Source: 43-108 sp001915545
GTDB taxonomy: Bacteria > Bacteroidota > Bacteroidia > Bacteroidales > Bacteroidaceae
Length of the DNA stretch: 64,000 bases
Direction: 5' to 3'
Assembly: GCA_902491215.1 (NCBI GenBank)
Contig: CABUGV010000001.1
Span: 62,001-126,000, forward strand
Position numbers and translations under genes: made by a program. Shown piece by piece: positions 56,341 through 64,000 of this stretch (the first letter of the stretch is position 1; each line of letters opens with the position of its first letter). The notes under the pieces are model-generated. The model saw only the letters and a list, made by a program, of their open reading frames with translations. It did no database searches and was not told where the DNA came from.

Positions 56341-57729
56341 ATGCAGAAGCAACTAACATTGAAAAAATGCTTTACAGTCAAAGGCAAGGGATTGCATACC
56401 GGCTTATTCATAACAGCAACATTCAATCCTGCACCAGACGATTTCGGCTACAAAATACAAAGAACAGACATTGAAGGACAGCCGATAATCGACTGCATAG
56501 CCGAAAATGTAGCCGATACACAACGTGGAACTGTTCTCATTAAAGACAACATCCGCGTAAGTACCGTAGAGCATGCCATGGCAGCACTATATGCTTCAGG
56601 CATAGACAATTGCCTCATACAGGTTGACGGTCCGGAAATTCCTATTCTTGATGGAAGTGCAATTGTTTTTTTCAATGAAATACACAATGCTGGCATCGTA
56701 GAGCAGTCGTCAAACAAAGACTTCTATGTTGTTAAACACAAAATGGTAGTCAACGGCGAACATGGCGAATCTCTCATAATAGTACCAGATGACGACTTCT
56801 GCGTCAACACAATGATATCCTTTGAATCCAAAGTACTGGCAAGCCAGTTTGCAACAATGGATTCAATCTCAGATTTCGGCAAAGAAATAGCATCAGCAAG
56901 AACATTTGTCTTTGTACGCGAAATAGAACCTCTCCTCAATGCAGGATTGATAAAAGGCGGAGACTTGGACAACGCAATAGTTGTTTATGAAAACCAGCTT
57001 CCTCAGGAACGCTACGACAAGTTGGCCGACACAATAGGAATTCCGCACAAAGACGCAACTCAATTAGGTTATATAAACAACAAGCCGTTGACATGGCCTA
57101 ACGAACCTGCGCGCCATAAGCTTCTTGACATTGTGGGCGACCTTGCACTCGTAGGCAAGCCTATAAAGGGAAGACTGATAGCAACCAAACCAGGTCATAC
57201 AATCAACAATAAATTTGCCAGATTGATACGCAAAGACATACGCAGACACGAAGTACAGTGTCCGTCGTATGATCCGAACGAAGAACCGGTTCTTGACATA
57301 AACCGCATCAAGGAGCTGCTTCCACATCGCTACCCTATGTTATTGGTAGACAAGATTATATCTATCGACGAAAACACTATTATTGGAGTAAAGAACGTAA
57401 CTGGAAATGAGCCGTTCTTCATCGGACATTTCCCTAAAGAACCTGTAATGCCAGGAGTACTTCAGATTGAAGCTATGGCACAGGCTGGAGGTTTGCTTGT
57501 GCTCAATTCTGTTGAAGATCCGGCAAACTGGTCAACTTACTTCATGAAGATAGACGGAGTCAAATTCCGCAAAAAGGTTGTACCGGGGGATACATTGATT
57601 TTCAAAGTAAAGCTTCTTGAACCGGTAAGAAGAGGCATATCATCGATGAAAGGCTACATTTTCGTAGGCGATACATTGGTATGTGAAGCAGAATTTACCG
57701 CCAAGATGGCAAAAAAAGAAGAAAATTAA
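56341..57729 (+). CDS. lpxC-fabZ: Bifunctional UDP-3-O-acyl-N-acetylglucosamine deacetylase / 3-hydroxyacyl-ACP dehydratase
   Basis: A natural fusion typical of Bacteroidetes, 462 residues. Residues 1-310 are LpxC, the zinc deacetylase that commits to lipid A, with metal-site segments STVEHAMAALYASG and ARHKLLDIVGDLALVG. Residues from about 318 are FabZ (IKELLPHRYPMLLVDKI), with catalytic His363 in FIGHFPKEPVMPG and Glu377 in LQIEAMAQ. The fusion couples lipid A synthesis to hydroxyacyl-ACP use. LpxA follows 74 nt later; that gap also holds a small hairpin (57755-57773). Confidence 0.96.
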   Translation: MQKQLTLKKCFTVKGKGLHTGLFITATFNPAPDDFGYKIQRTDIEGQPIIDCIAENVADTQRGTVLIKDNIRVSTVEHAMAALYASGIDNCLIQVDGPEIPILDGSAIVFFNEIHNAGIVEQSSNKDFYVVKHKMVVNGEHGESLIIVPDDDFCVNTMISFESKVLASQFATMDSISDFGKEIASARTFVFVREIEPLLNAGLIKGGDLDNAIVVYENQLPQERYDKLADTIGIPHKDATQLGYINNKPLTWPNEPARHKLLDIVGDLALVGKPIKGRLIATKPGHTINNKFARLIRKDIRRHEVQCPSYDPNEEPVLDINRIKELLPHRYPMLLVDKIISIDENTIIGVKNVTGNEPFFIGHFPKEPVMPGVLQIEAMAQAGGLLVLNSVEDPANWSTYFMKIDGVKFRKKVVPGDTLIFKVKLLEPVRRGISSMKGYIFVGDTLVCEAEFTAKMAKKEEN

Positions 57730-57803
57730 CACTATAAAGCATAGGCTGACAGAAACTTCCGATGAAAGGAAGTGTTGTCGCCAACTTGTAAAAAAATAAT
57801 GTA

Positions 57804-58577
57804 ATGAGTAAGATAAGTCCATTGGCATTCATCGATCCTGAAGCTAAAATAGGAGAAAATTGCGAGATCGGTCCATTCTGTTTCATAGACAAAAATGTTG
57901 TAATAGGCGACAACAATGTCCTCATGAACAGCGTAACACTGTTGAACGGAACTCGTATGGGACACGGGAACACAATTTTCCCAGGAGCAGTCATAGGTGC
58001 AATACCTCAGGATCTTAAATTCAAAGGAGAAGAGACCACTGCAGAAATAGGCGACAACAATACCATAAGGGAAAATGTCACAATACATAGGGGAACAGCT
58101 TCAAAAGGCAAGACCGTTGTGGGCAGCAGAAACCTTATAATGGAAAATGCGCACATCGCACACGACTGCGAATTCGGCAGCGGAATCATTATGGGCAACT
58201 CCTCAAAATTGGGAGGCGAGGTTGTTGTAGACGACAACGCTATTATAAGTGCAGTGGTTCTGGTACACCAGTTCTGTCATATCGGAGGCTATACAATGGT
58301 TCAAGGCGGCAGCCGTACAAGCAAAGACATTCCTCCATTCATCATCGGAGGAAAAGAGCCAATAGCCTATGCCGGTCTTAACATTGTAGGACTTCGCAGA
58401 CGCAATTTCAGCAACGAGCTCATCGAAAACATTCACAATGCATACAGACTGATATACAACAGCCATCTTTCTATCAATGAAGCAGTTGAACAAATTATGC
58501 GTGACATTCCGATGAGTCCGGAAATCGAATATATCGTGAATTTCGTCAAGAATTCACAGCGTGGCATAATCAGATAA
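57804..58577 (+). CDS. lpxA: UDP-N-acetylglucosamine acyltransferase
   Basis: First step of lipid A synthesis. 257 residues of left-handed hexapeptide repeats from the start (SPLAFIDPEAKIGENCEIGPFCFI), catalytic His in ENAHIAHDCEFG, the substrate motif GTASKGKTVVGSRN, and the family C-terminal helical tail (AYRLIYNSHLSINEAVEQIM). Third of the lpx genes. Confidence 0.97.
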   Translation: MSKISPLAFIDPEAKIGENCEIGPFCFIDKNVVIGDNNVLMNSVTLLNGTRMGHGNTIFPGAVIGAIPQDLKFKGEETTAEIGDNNTIRENVTIHRGTASKGKTVVGSRNLIMENAHIAHDCEFGSGIIMGNSSKLGGEVVVDDNAIISAVVLVHQFCHIGGYTMVQGGSRTSKDIPPFIIGGKEPIAYAGLNIVGLRRRNFSNELIENIHNAYRLIYNSHLSINEAVEQIMRDIPMSPEIEYIVNFVKNSQRGIIR

Positions 58578-58637
58578 CAAAAGCAACGCATACAGAAATT
58601 GTCTTGCACAAGTTTAATTATATTAAAGAGCTTTAAG

Positions 58638-59180
58638 ATGATTTACCGTTTTACAATAATATCTGACGAATCTGATGATTTTGTCAGAGAAATAAAAATC
58701 GACTCAGACGCAACATTTCTTGAATTTCATAAACTGATATTGGAGTCTTGCGGATACAAAGATGACCAAATGACCTCTTTTACCATCTGCGAGCACAATT
58801 GGGAAAAGGGTGTTGAAATCACTCTTGAAGAAATGGATACAGATTCTGACGTAGATTCATATGTAATGGCCGACACAAGAATCAGCGATCTCATCGAGGA
58901 CGAAAAACAAAGGTTGATATATACATTCGACCCATTGGCTGATAGGTGTTTCTTCATTGAACTGACAGAAATAATCACTGGAAAATCTCTGAAAAATGGA
59001 GAAATAAGCCTTAAAAGAGGCGATGCACCTGCGCAAACACTCGATTTTGATGAACTGATGGCAAAAAATCCTACGTCGAGTACCGGCCTCGATGACGAAG
59101 ACTTGTACGGAAACGAAATAGACGACGAGGACATAAGTCTTGAGGGACTTGACATCAGCGATGGCAATCCTTATGAATGA
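58638..59180 (+). CDS. Small acidic pRiA4b ORF-3-like protein
   Basis: A 180-residue cytosolic protein. Residues 1-70 (YRFTIISDESDDFVREIKID through HNWEKGVEITLEEMD) match the pRiA4b ORF-3-like fold, found in plasmid and transposon passenger proteins but also in chromosomal genes of Bacteroidetes. The C-terminal 30 residues are very acidic (DDEDLYGNEIDDEDI). Function unknown. It is tucked between lpxA (60 nt) and miaA, with which it overlaps by 8 nt (TGA at 59178-59180), so it is probably translated with miaA. The ATG at 58638 is used; a TTG at 58599 would add 13 residues. Confidence 0.75.
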   Translation: MIYRFTIISDESDDFVREIKIDSDATFLEFHKLILESCGYKDDQMTSFTICEHNWEKGVEITLEEMDTDSDVDSYVMADTRISDLIEDEKQRLIYTFDPLADRCFFIELTEIITGKSLKNGEISLKRGDAPAQTLDFDELMAKNPTSSTGLDDEDLYGNEIDDEDISLEGLDISDGNPYE

Positions 59181-60102
59181 TAAAAAAAATACCCTGGTGG
59201 TTCTGATCGGGCCTACAGGGGTTGGTAAAACTGAGCTTAGTCTATCATTGGCTAAGCTCTTATCTTCTCCAATCGTTTCTGCAGACTCCAGACAACTATA
59301 CAGGGGCATTGAAATCGGCACAGCAGCTCCAACGGAAGAACAGCTGAAAACGGTGGAGCATTTTTTTGTCGGAACATTAAATCTGACAGACTACTACAGT
59401 GCCGCACAATATGAGGCGGACGTAATGGTTTTATTGGAAAAGCTTTTCAAAGATCATACTCATGTTCTTCTGGAAGGAGGCAGTATGATGTATGTAGATG
59501 CTGTCACCAAAGGTATCGACGATATACCTACAGTCGATGAAGACACTAGAAAATACATGAAGGAAAGGCTTGAAAATGACGGACTTGACATTCTGCTAAA
59601 AGAACTCAGAATGCTCGATCCTGAATATTATGCCATAGCAGACCACAAAAATGCAAAAAGAATTGTGCATGCGCTGGAGATCTGCTATATGACAGGTAAA
59701 TCATATACTTCGTTCCGAACCGGCAAAAAGAAGGAACGACCATTCAACATCATAAAATTCGGACTAAGAAGAGAACGTGAAGACCTTTTTGAACGCATCA
59801 ATTCCAGAGTAGACAGCATGATGGATGCAGGTTTGGTGGAAGAAGCAAGACGGGTTTATCCACATAGACATCTCAATTCACTCAACACAGTAGGTTACAA
59901 AGAGTTATTTTCGTATTTCGATGGAAAAATGACTTTAAAGGAAGCTGTCGAACGCATCAAAAAGAATACGAGAGTCTATGCAAAAAAACAGATGACTTGG
60001 TTCAAGCATGACCCTGAAATACATTGGCTCGACGCAGACAAGACTGATACTCAGGGGATGATGGAACAAATAAAGCTTTATTTAAAGCTAAAAACAAACT
60101 GA
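59173..60102 (+). CDS. miaA: tRNA dimethylallyltransferase
   Basis: Adds the isopentenyl group to A37 of tRNAs that read UNN codons. 309 residues: P-loop GPTGVGKTELS, the DSRQLYRGIEIGTAAPT segment with the tRNA-base contact Asp, and the C-terminal YAKKQMTWFKHDPEIHWLD. The ATG at 59173, overlapping the upstream stop, is used; ATG 59161 is four codons longer. Its start region overlaps the acidic gene, suggesting translational coupling. Confidence 0.96.
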   Translation: MNDKKNTLVVLIGPTGVGKTELSLSLAKLLSSPIVSADSRQLYRGIEIGTAAPTEEQLKTVEHFFVGTLNLTDYYSAAQYEADVMVLLEKLFKDHTHVLLEGGSMMYVDAVTKGIDDIPTVDEDTRKYMKERLENDGLDILLKELRMLDPEYYAIADHKNAKRIVHALEICYMTGKSYTSFRTGKKKERPFNIIKFGLRREREDLFERINSRVDSMMDAGLVEEARRVYPHRHLNSLNTVGYKELFSYFDGKMTLKEAVERIKKNTRVYAKKQMTWFKHDPEIHWLDADKTDTQGMMEQIKLYLKLKTN

Positions 60103-60185
60103 AAACAATACATATCGTCTGAAAACTTAGAAAAATACCCGAACTTATAGGATCTATTCGTTTAACTGATAAAACTTCATAGACA

Positions 60186-62618
60186 ATGCAGAACAGTTCT
60201 GAAAACAAGAATTCCACTTTTAAGAAGATATTTAATATACCGCGCAGAGCGTGGAAGTGGTATGCCCGTCAATTCAAAGGACGCTGGTATCAGCGTGTAA
60301 CTGCTTTTATATGCAGTTTCGTTATGCTGATTTTTGTATATCTCGGTGCAGTAGATATAAACCTGTTCGGACTGTTCGGAAAATCTCCTACAATGGAGTG
60401 CATCGAGAATCCTATCAGTAATGAAGCATCACTTGTGTACAGTGCAGACAGCGTACTTATCGGAAAATTCTTCAGCGAGAACCGCTCACCTGTAACTTAC
60501 GATGAAATCTCGCCTTACATGCTGCAGGCTCTTGTTACAACAGAAGACGAGCGCTTCTACAAGCACCACGGCATTGATTTTCAGGGTCTTTTTGCAGCTG
60601 TTAAAGATATGGCTCAAGGACATGCCAGAGGTGCGAGCACAATCACACAGCAATTGGTAAAGAATCTGTTCAAAGTACGTTCACAGTATTCAACAGGACT
60701 GTTGGGACAAATACCAGGACTTAGAATACTCATTATGAAGTCTAAAGAATGGATCAACGCAATAAAGATTGAACAAAGATACAGCAAAGAAGATATTCTG
60801 ACGTTGTATCTGAACACTGTAGATTTTGGAAGCAATGCCTATGGAATAAAGACAGCAGCCAGAACTTACTTCAATACTACTCCTGATCAATTGAAAATAG
60901 AAGAAGCTGCTACGCTTGTCGGACTGCTTAAGGCCACAACAACGTACAACCCGAAAGTACATCCAGACAAAAGTTTGGAAAGACGTAACGTGGTGATTGA
61001 CAACATGTACAGTCACGGTTTAATAAGCAGAGAAGAACGTGACTCAATCAAAAAACTTCCTATTGAACTTCATTACAGCGTAGAAAACAGCTACGATGGT
61101 CAGGCTCAATATTTCAGACAAGCAATAAGGGCTTATCTGCAGGATTGGTGCGAAAAGAACGACATAAACCTGTATTCCGACGGCCTTAGAATATACACAA
61201 CCATTGATTCGCGCATGCAGAAATATGCAGAAGAAGCCGCGTGGAAACAGATGAAGGTTATTCAGAACAACTTCGACACCCATTGGAGAGGCCGCAACCC
61301 ATGGTGCGACGAAAGGGGAAATGAAATACCTGGATTCATAGAAGAATTGGCTAAACACAGTCAGTTCTACAAGATTTTAGCAGAAAGATTCCCCGACAAC
61401 AAAGATTCCATAGATTACTATATGAATCTGCCTCACAAGGTAAAACTGTTCTCGTATGATTCGCCGAATCACACAATTGAACGTGAAATAAGCACTATGG
61501 ATTCTATCAGATACATGGTAGGCATGATGCATTGCGGATTTGTTGCTATGGAACCTCAGACCAGCTATGTAAAAGCATGGGTTGGCGATGTTGATTTCAA
61601 GGCTTGGAAATATGACAAGGTAACAGCAAAACGCCAGCCAGGTTCAACATTCAAACTATTTGTATATGCAGCTGCATTTGAGAAACTTGGCCTGACACCT
61701 GTTGACAGACGTCAAGACAGCTACATCAGTCTGGAAGTTCCTGATAACGAAAAAGGCGGAACTAAAATATGGACACCGCATAATGCAAACGGCTACTGCA
61801 CCAATGCGAACGTACCTCTGAAGGCAGCTTTTGCACAATCAATCAACACTATAGCAGTAAAACTGGGACAGGAAGCCGGTATTGGAAACGTAATAGACGT
61901 TGCTCACGCAATGGGTGTACACAGCCCGCTTGACAATGCCCCATCGCTGGCTCTTGGTGCATCAGACGTGTCACTCCTTGAGCTTGTAGACGGTTATTGT
62001 ACAGCAATGAACGACGGTATGCAACGCGATCCTATTCTGGTTACGCAAATCAAGGACAGAGACGGAAACGTTATATACGACTGCGAAGAAGAGATTCCTG
62101 AAGCAAAACGCGTAATTTCATATAAAACAGCATTCTACTTGCAGCAACTCATGAAAGGCGGTATGCGCGAACCAGGAGGAACATCGCAAGCATTATGGGG
62201 ATATAAAATCCACACATACAATACAGAATTCGGAGGAAAGACCGGAACGTCATCAAACCATTCTGATGCATGGTTCGTAGGTGCAACACCTTACCTCGTC
62301 GGAGGCGGATGGGTTGGCGGTGAATACCGATGCATACACTTCAGAACAGGTATGTTGGGACAAGGAAGCCGCACGGCTCTACCGATCTTTGGATATTTCA
62401 TGGAAAAGGTAATGGCTAATCCTGCATTCAAGTGCTACAGGGGCAAATTCTCGGAACCCAAAGAGGATATACCGCAGAACACTTACATAGGTCCTTCATT
62501 CTATGCTCCTAAAAATGAGGAAGATTCAGACAGCTTGGATACAGATGATGCTGTAGATATAGACATGAACGAAACGGACGAACTGGTTTCGCCTGAGGAA
62601 AACGAACAGATTCAATAA
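60186..62618 (+). CDS. Class A penicillin-binding protein (transglycosylase/transpeptidase)
   Basis: Peptidoglycan polymerase and cross-linker, 810 residues, like PBP1A. One N-terminal membrane helix (about residues 38-58). Glycosyltransferase GT51 domain with catalytic Glu120 in TTEDERFYKHHGIDFQG and the STITQQLVKNLF motif. Transpeptidase with Ser487 in QPGSTFKLF (SxxK), the SxN-type QSINT, and KTG in GGKTGTSSN. The tail (last 45 residues) is very acidic. Usually single; here 84 nt after miaA. Confidence 0.93.
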   Translation: MQNSSENKNSTFKKIFNIPRRAWKWYARQFKGRWYQRVTAFICSFVMLIFVYLGAVDINLFGLFGKSPTMECIENPISNEASLVYSADSVLIGKFFSENRSPVTYDEISPYMLQALVTTEDERFYKHHGIDFQGLFAAVKDMAQGHARGASTITQQLVKNLFKVRSQYSTGLLGQIPGLRILIMKSKEWINAIKIEQRYSKEDILTLYLNTVDFGSNAYGIKTAARTYFNTTPDQLKIEEAATLVGLLKATTTYNPKVHPDKSLERRNVVIDNMYSHGLISREERDSIKKLPIELHYSVENSYDGQAQYFRQAIRAYLQDWCEKNDINLYSDGLRIYTTIDSRMQKYAEEAAWKQMKVIQNNFDTHWRGRNPWCDERGNEIPGFIEELAKHSQFYKILAERFPDNKDSIDYYMNLPHKVKLFSYDSPNHTIEREISTMDSIRYMVGMMHCGFVAMEPQTSYVKAWVGDVDFKAWKYDKVTAKRQPGSTFKLFVYAAAFEKLGLTPVDRRQDSYISLEVPDNEKGGTKIWTPHNANGYCTNANVPLKAAFAQSINTIAVKLGQEAGIGNVIDVAHAMGVHSPLDNAPSLALGASDVSLLELVDGYCTAMNDGMQRDPILVTQIKDRDGNVIYDCEEEIPEAKRVISYKTAFYLQQLMKGGMREPGGTSQALWGYKIHTYNTEFGGKTGTSSNHSDAWFVGATPYLVGGGWVGGEYRCIHFRTGMLGQGSRTALPIFGYFMEKVMANPAFKCYRGKFSEPKEDIPQNTYIGPSFYAPKNEEDSDSLDTDDAVDIDMNETDELVSPEENEQIQ

Positions 62619-62639
62619 AAAATTTCTATAATATGTGGC

Positions 62640-62660
62640 GAGGCGGGCAATACCCGCCTC
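62640..62660 (+). terminator. Hairpin after the PBP gene
   Basis: GAGGCGGG/CCCGCCTC with a 5-nt loop, 22 nt after the stop. Very stable stem but no T run, so strength as a terminator is uncertain. Confidence 0.5.
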
Positions 62661-62696
62661 CATCGTTTATAAATACTATTTGCCAGATTATCAGAC

Positions 62697-64000
62697 ATGT
62701 CCACTTTAGATAAAGAAAACAAGCAATTCCGCAACGTGCTGAACCTCATAAGATTCACGCAACAATCAATATTCTTGACAGGAAAAGCAGGAACGGGAAA
62801 ATCTACCCTGCTGAGATATATCTGCGAGAATACAAACAAAGAGCACATCGTGCTTGCTCCTACCGGAATCGCCGCTATAAATGTAGGTGGAAGTACTCTG
62901 CACAGTTTTTTCAAATTGCCTTTTTATCCGCTGGTACCGGACGACCCGAAATTTTCAAACGGCAAACTGAGAAGTTTCTTGAAATACAACAAGGAACAAT
63001 GCGCAATACTCAAAAAAGTGGAACTTATAATCATTGACGAGATATCTATGGTAAGGGCTGACATCATAGATTTCATAGACAAGATTCTAAGAGTGTATTC
63101 CGGCAATCTAAGGCAACCCTTCGGAGGGAAACAGATGCTGCTCGTAGGCGATGTATACCAGCTTGAACCAGTTGTCACACGTGATGAAAGGGAGATTTTG
63201 AGACGTTTCTACGAAACTCCGCACTTCTTTTCGGCAAAAGTATTTGGTCAAATACCACTAGTATCCATAGAACTGACGAAGGTATACAGACAAACGGATC
63301 AGGTATTCCTGAATGTACTTGATCACATAAGGACTGGAAACGTAAACAGACCAGACCTACAGTTGCTTAATACATGCCTCAACCAGAATATCGGAAGCGG
63401 AGGCGAAATGTTCATAACTTTAGCAGCAAGAAGGGATACGGTAGACTCTATAAACCGCAACAAACTAAACGGATTGCCAGGGGAATCCATCTTCTTCAAA
63501 GGTGAAATAAAAGGTGACTTTCCTGAAAGTTCACTGCCAACCCACCTGGAACTGGAACTGAAAGTGGGTGCACAGATTATCTTCATAAAAAATGACAAGG
63601 ACAAAAGGTGGGTAAACGGTACTATAGGAACCATTTCCGGCATTGACATTGAAGGGAAATACCTTTATGTCGTTACAGACGATGGCACTGAACTGGACGT
63701 TGCAAGGGAGCAATGGGCCAATGTACGATACAGATATAATGAAACGGAGAAAAAGATTGAAGAAGAAGAACTTGGTACATTCGTGCAGTTTCCTGTAAAA
63801 CTGGCATGGGCCATAACCGTCCATAAAAGCCAAGGACTGACTTTCAAGCGTGTAGCAATAGACTTTTCAGGAGGATTCTTTTCGGGAGGACAGGCCTACG
63901 TGGCACTAAGCCGATGCATGTCTCTCAACGGATTGTGCCTGAAATCAGAACTGACAATGTCAGATATATTCGTGAATCCGAACATAGTACAGTTTGCAAA
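62697..64000 (+). CDS. PIF1/RecD-like superfamily 1 helicase, cut off at the window edge
   Basis: The visible 434 codons from the ATG at 62697 encode a DNA helicase of the AAA/SF1B type. Walker A is FLTGKAGTGKST with Lys35; Walker B is LIIIDEISM with Asp114-Glu115; an Arg-finger-like VYRQTDQVFLNVLDHIRTGN follows; and the motif V/VI region AWAITVHKSQGLTFKRV and GQAYVALSRCMSL is present near the right edge. No stop codon before 64000, so the C-terminus is not seen. In Bacteroidetes homologues a C-terminal HRDC-type or other domain often follows, but that cannot be checked here. Confidence 0.88.
   Translation, partial: MSTLDKENKQFRNVLNLIRFTQQSIFLTGKAGTGKSTLLRYICENTNKEHIVLAPTGIAAINVGGSTLHSFFKLPFYPLVPDDPKFSNGKLRSFLKYNKEQCAILKKVELIIIDEISMVRADIIDFIDKILRVYSGNLRQPFGGKQMLLVGDVYQLEPVVTRDEREILRRFYETPHFFSAKVFGQIPLVSIELTKVYRQTDQVFLNVLDHIRTGNVNRPDLQLLNTCLNQNIGSGGEMFITLAARRDTVDSINRNKLNGLPGESIFFKGEIKGDFPESSLPTHLELELKVGAQIIFIKNDKDKRWVNGTIGTISGIDIEGKYLYVVTDDGTELDVAREQWANVRYRYNETEKKIEEEELGTFVQFPVKLAWAITVHKSQGLTFKRVAIDFSGGFFSGGQAYVALSRCMSLNGLCLKSELTMSDIFVNPNIVQFA

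Noticed and set aside
62612..63847. Several minus-strand open frames at the right end
   Set aside because: They are antisense to the helicase, which has Walker A, Walker B and later helicase motifs in one continuous frame.

Overview
The window looks like a chromosomal segment of a Bacteroidales bacterium, most likely from the Prevotellaceae. This rests on gene content, not on a search. The signs are SusC/SusD outer-membrane pairs, a fused LpxC-FabZ enzyme, a long Bacteroidetes-type NusB, a PurM/PrfA/PyrF gene string, and many upstream regions with the Bacteroidetes -7 box TAnnTTTG. About 43 protein genes and one tRNA are supported. The last gene runs off the right edge.

Layout. 1-3800 (mostly minus): nusB, yajC, a YbbR/CdaR-like gene and coaE, plus a DUF454 membrane protein. 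3906-8557 (plus): a secreted C1 aminopeptidase, a fluoride-riboswitch-controlled CLC-F type antiporter, and peptidase T. 8640-14583 (minus): an rplY-pth-S4 operon, a trypsin-like lipoprotein and a PMCA-type calcium ATPase. 14932-22223 (plus): lysS, gpsA, pgi, a patatin/outer-membrane-barrel fusion and a HAD phosphatase. 22557-32354 (minus): an HD phosphohydrolase, the pyrF-prfA-purM string, a DUF486 membrane protein, tRNA-Arg(CCG), phosphoglucomutase, a C69 dipeptidase and nadC. 32591-54739 (minus): a 22-kb accessory-type locus with two SusC/SusD pairs, three fasciclin (FAS1) domain lipoproteins and a 1393-residue multidomain protein carrying a GH128-like catalytic core. 55162-64000 (plus): lpxD, lpxC-fabZ, lpxA, a small acidic pRiA4b-ORF3-like protein, miaA, a class A penicillin-binding protein and a PIF1/RecD-like helicase.

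How the parts fit. Most of the window is housekeeping: tRNA and translation factors, lipid A synthesis, peptidoglycan synthesis, central sugar phosphates and NAD synthesis. The two places with most individual character are the fluoride-response unit (promoter, riboswitch, leader hairpin, CLC-F gene at 5706-7191) and the FAS1/SusCD/GH128 locus. That locus probably captures and imports a glycan, possibly a beta-1,3-glucan, but it has no regulator, sulfatase or second glycosidase beside it.

A GC-rich, three-block intergenic element occurs twice, at 14769-14853 and 54910-55043. Both copies lie between divergent promoters, 73-83 nt before the -7 box of a plus-strand housekeeping operon (lysS and lpxD). 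I do not recognise it. It is the best candidate here for something undescribed.
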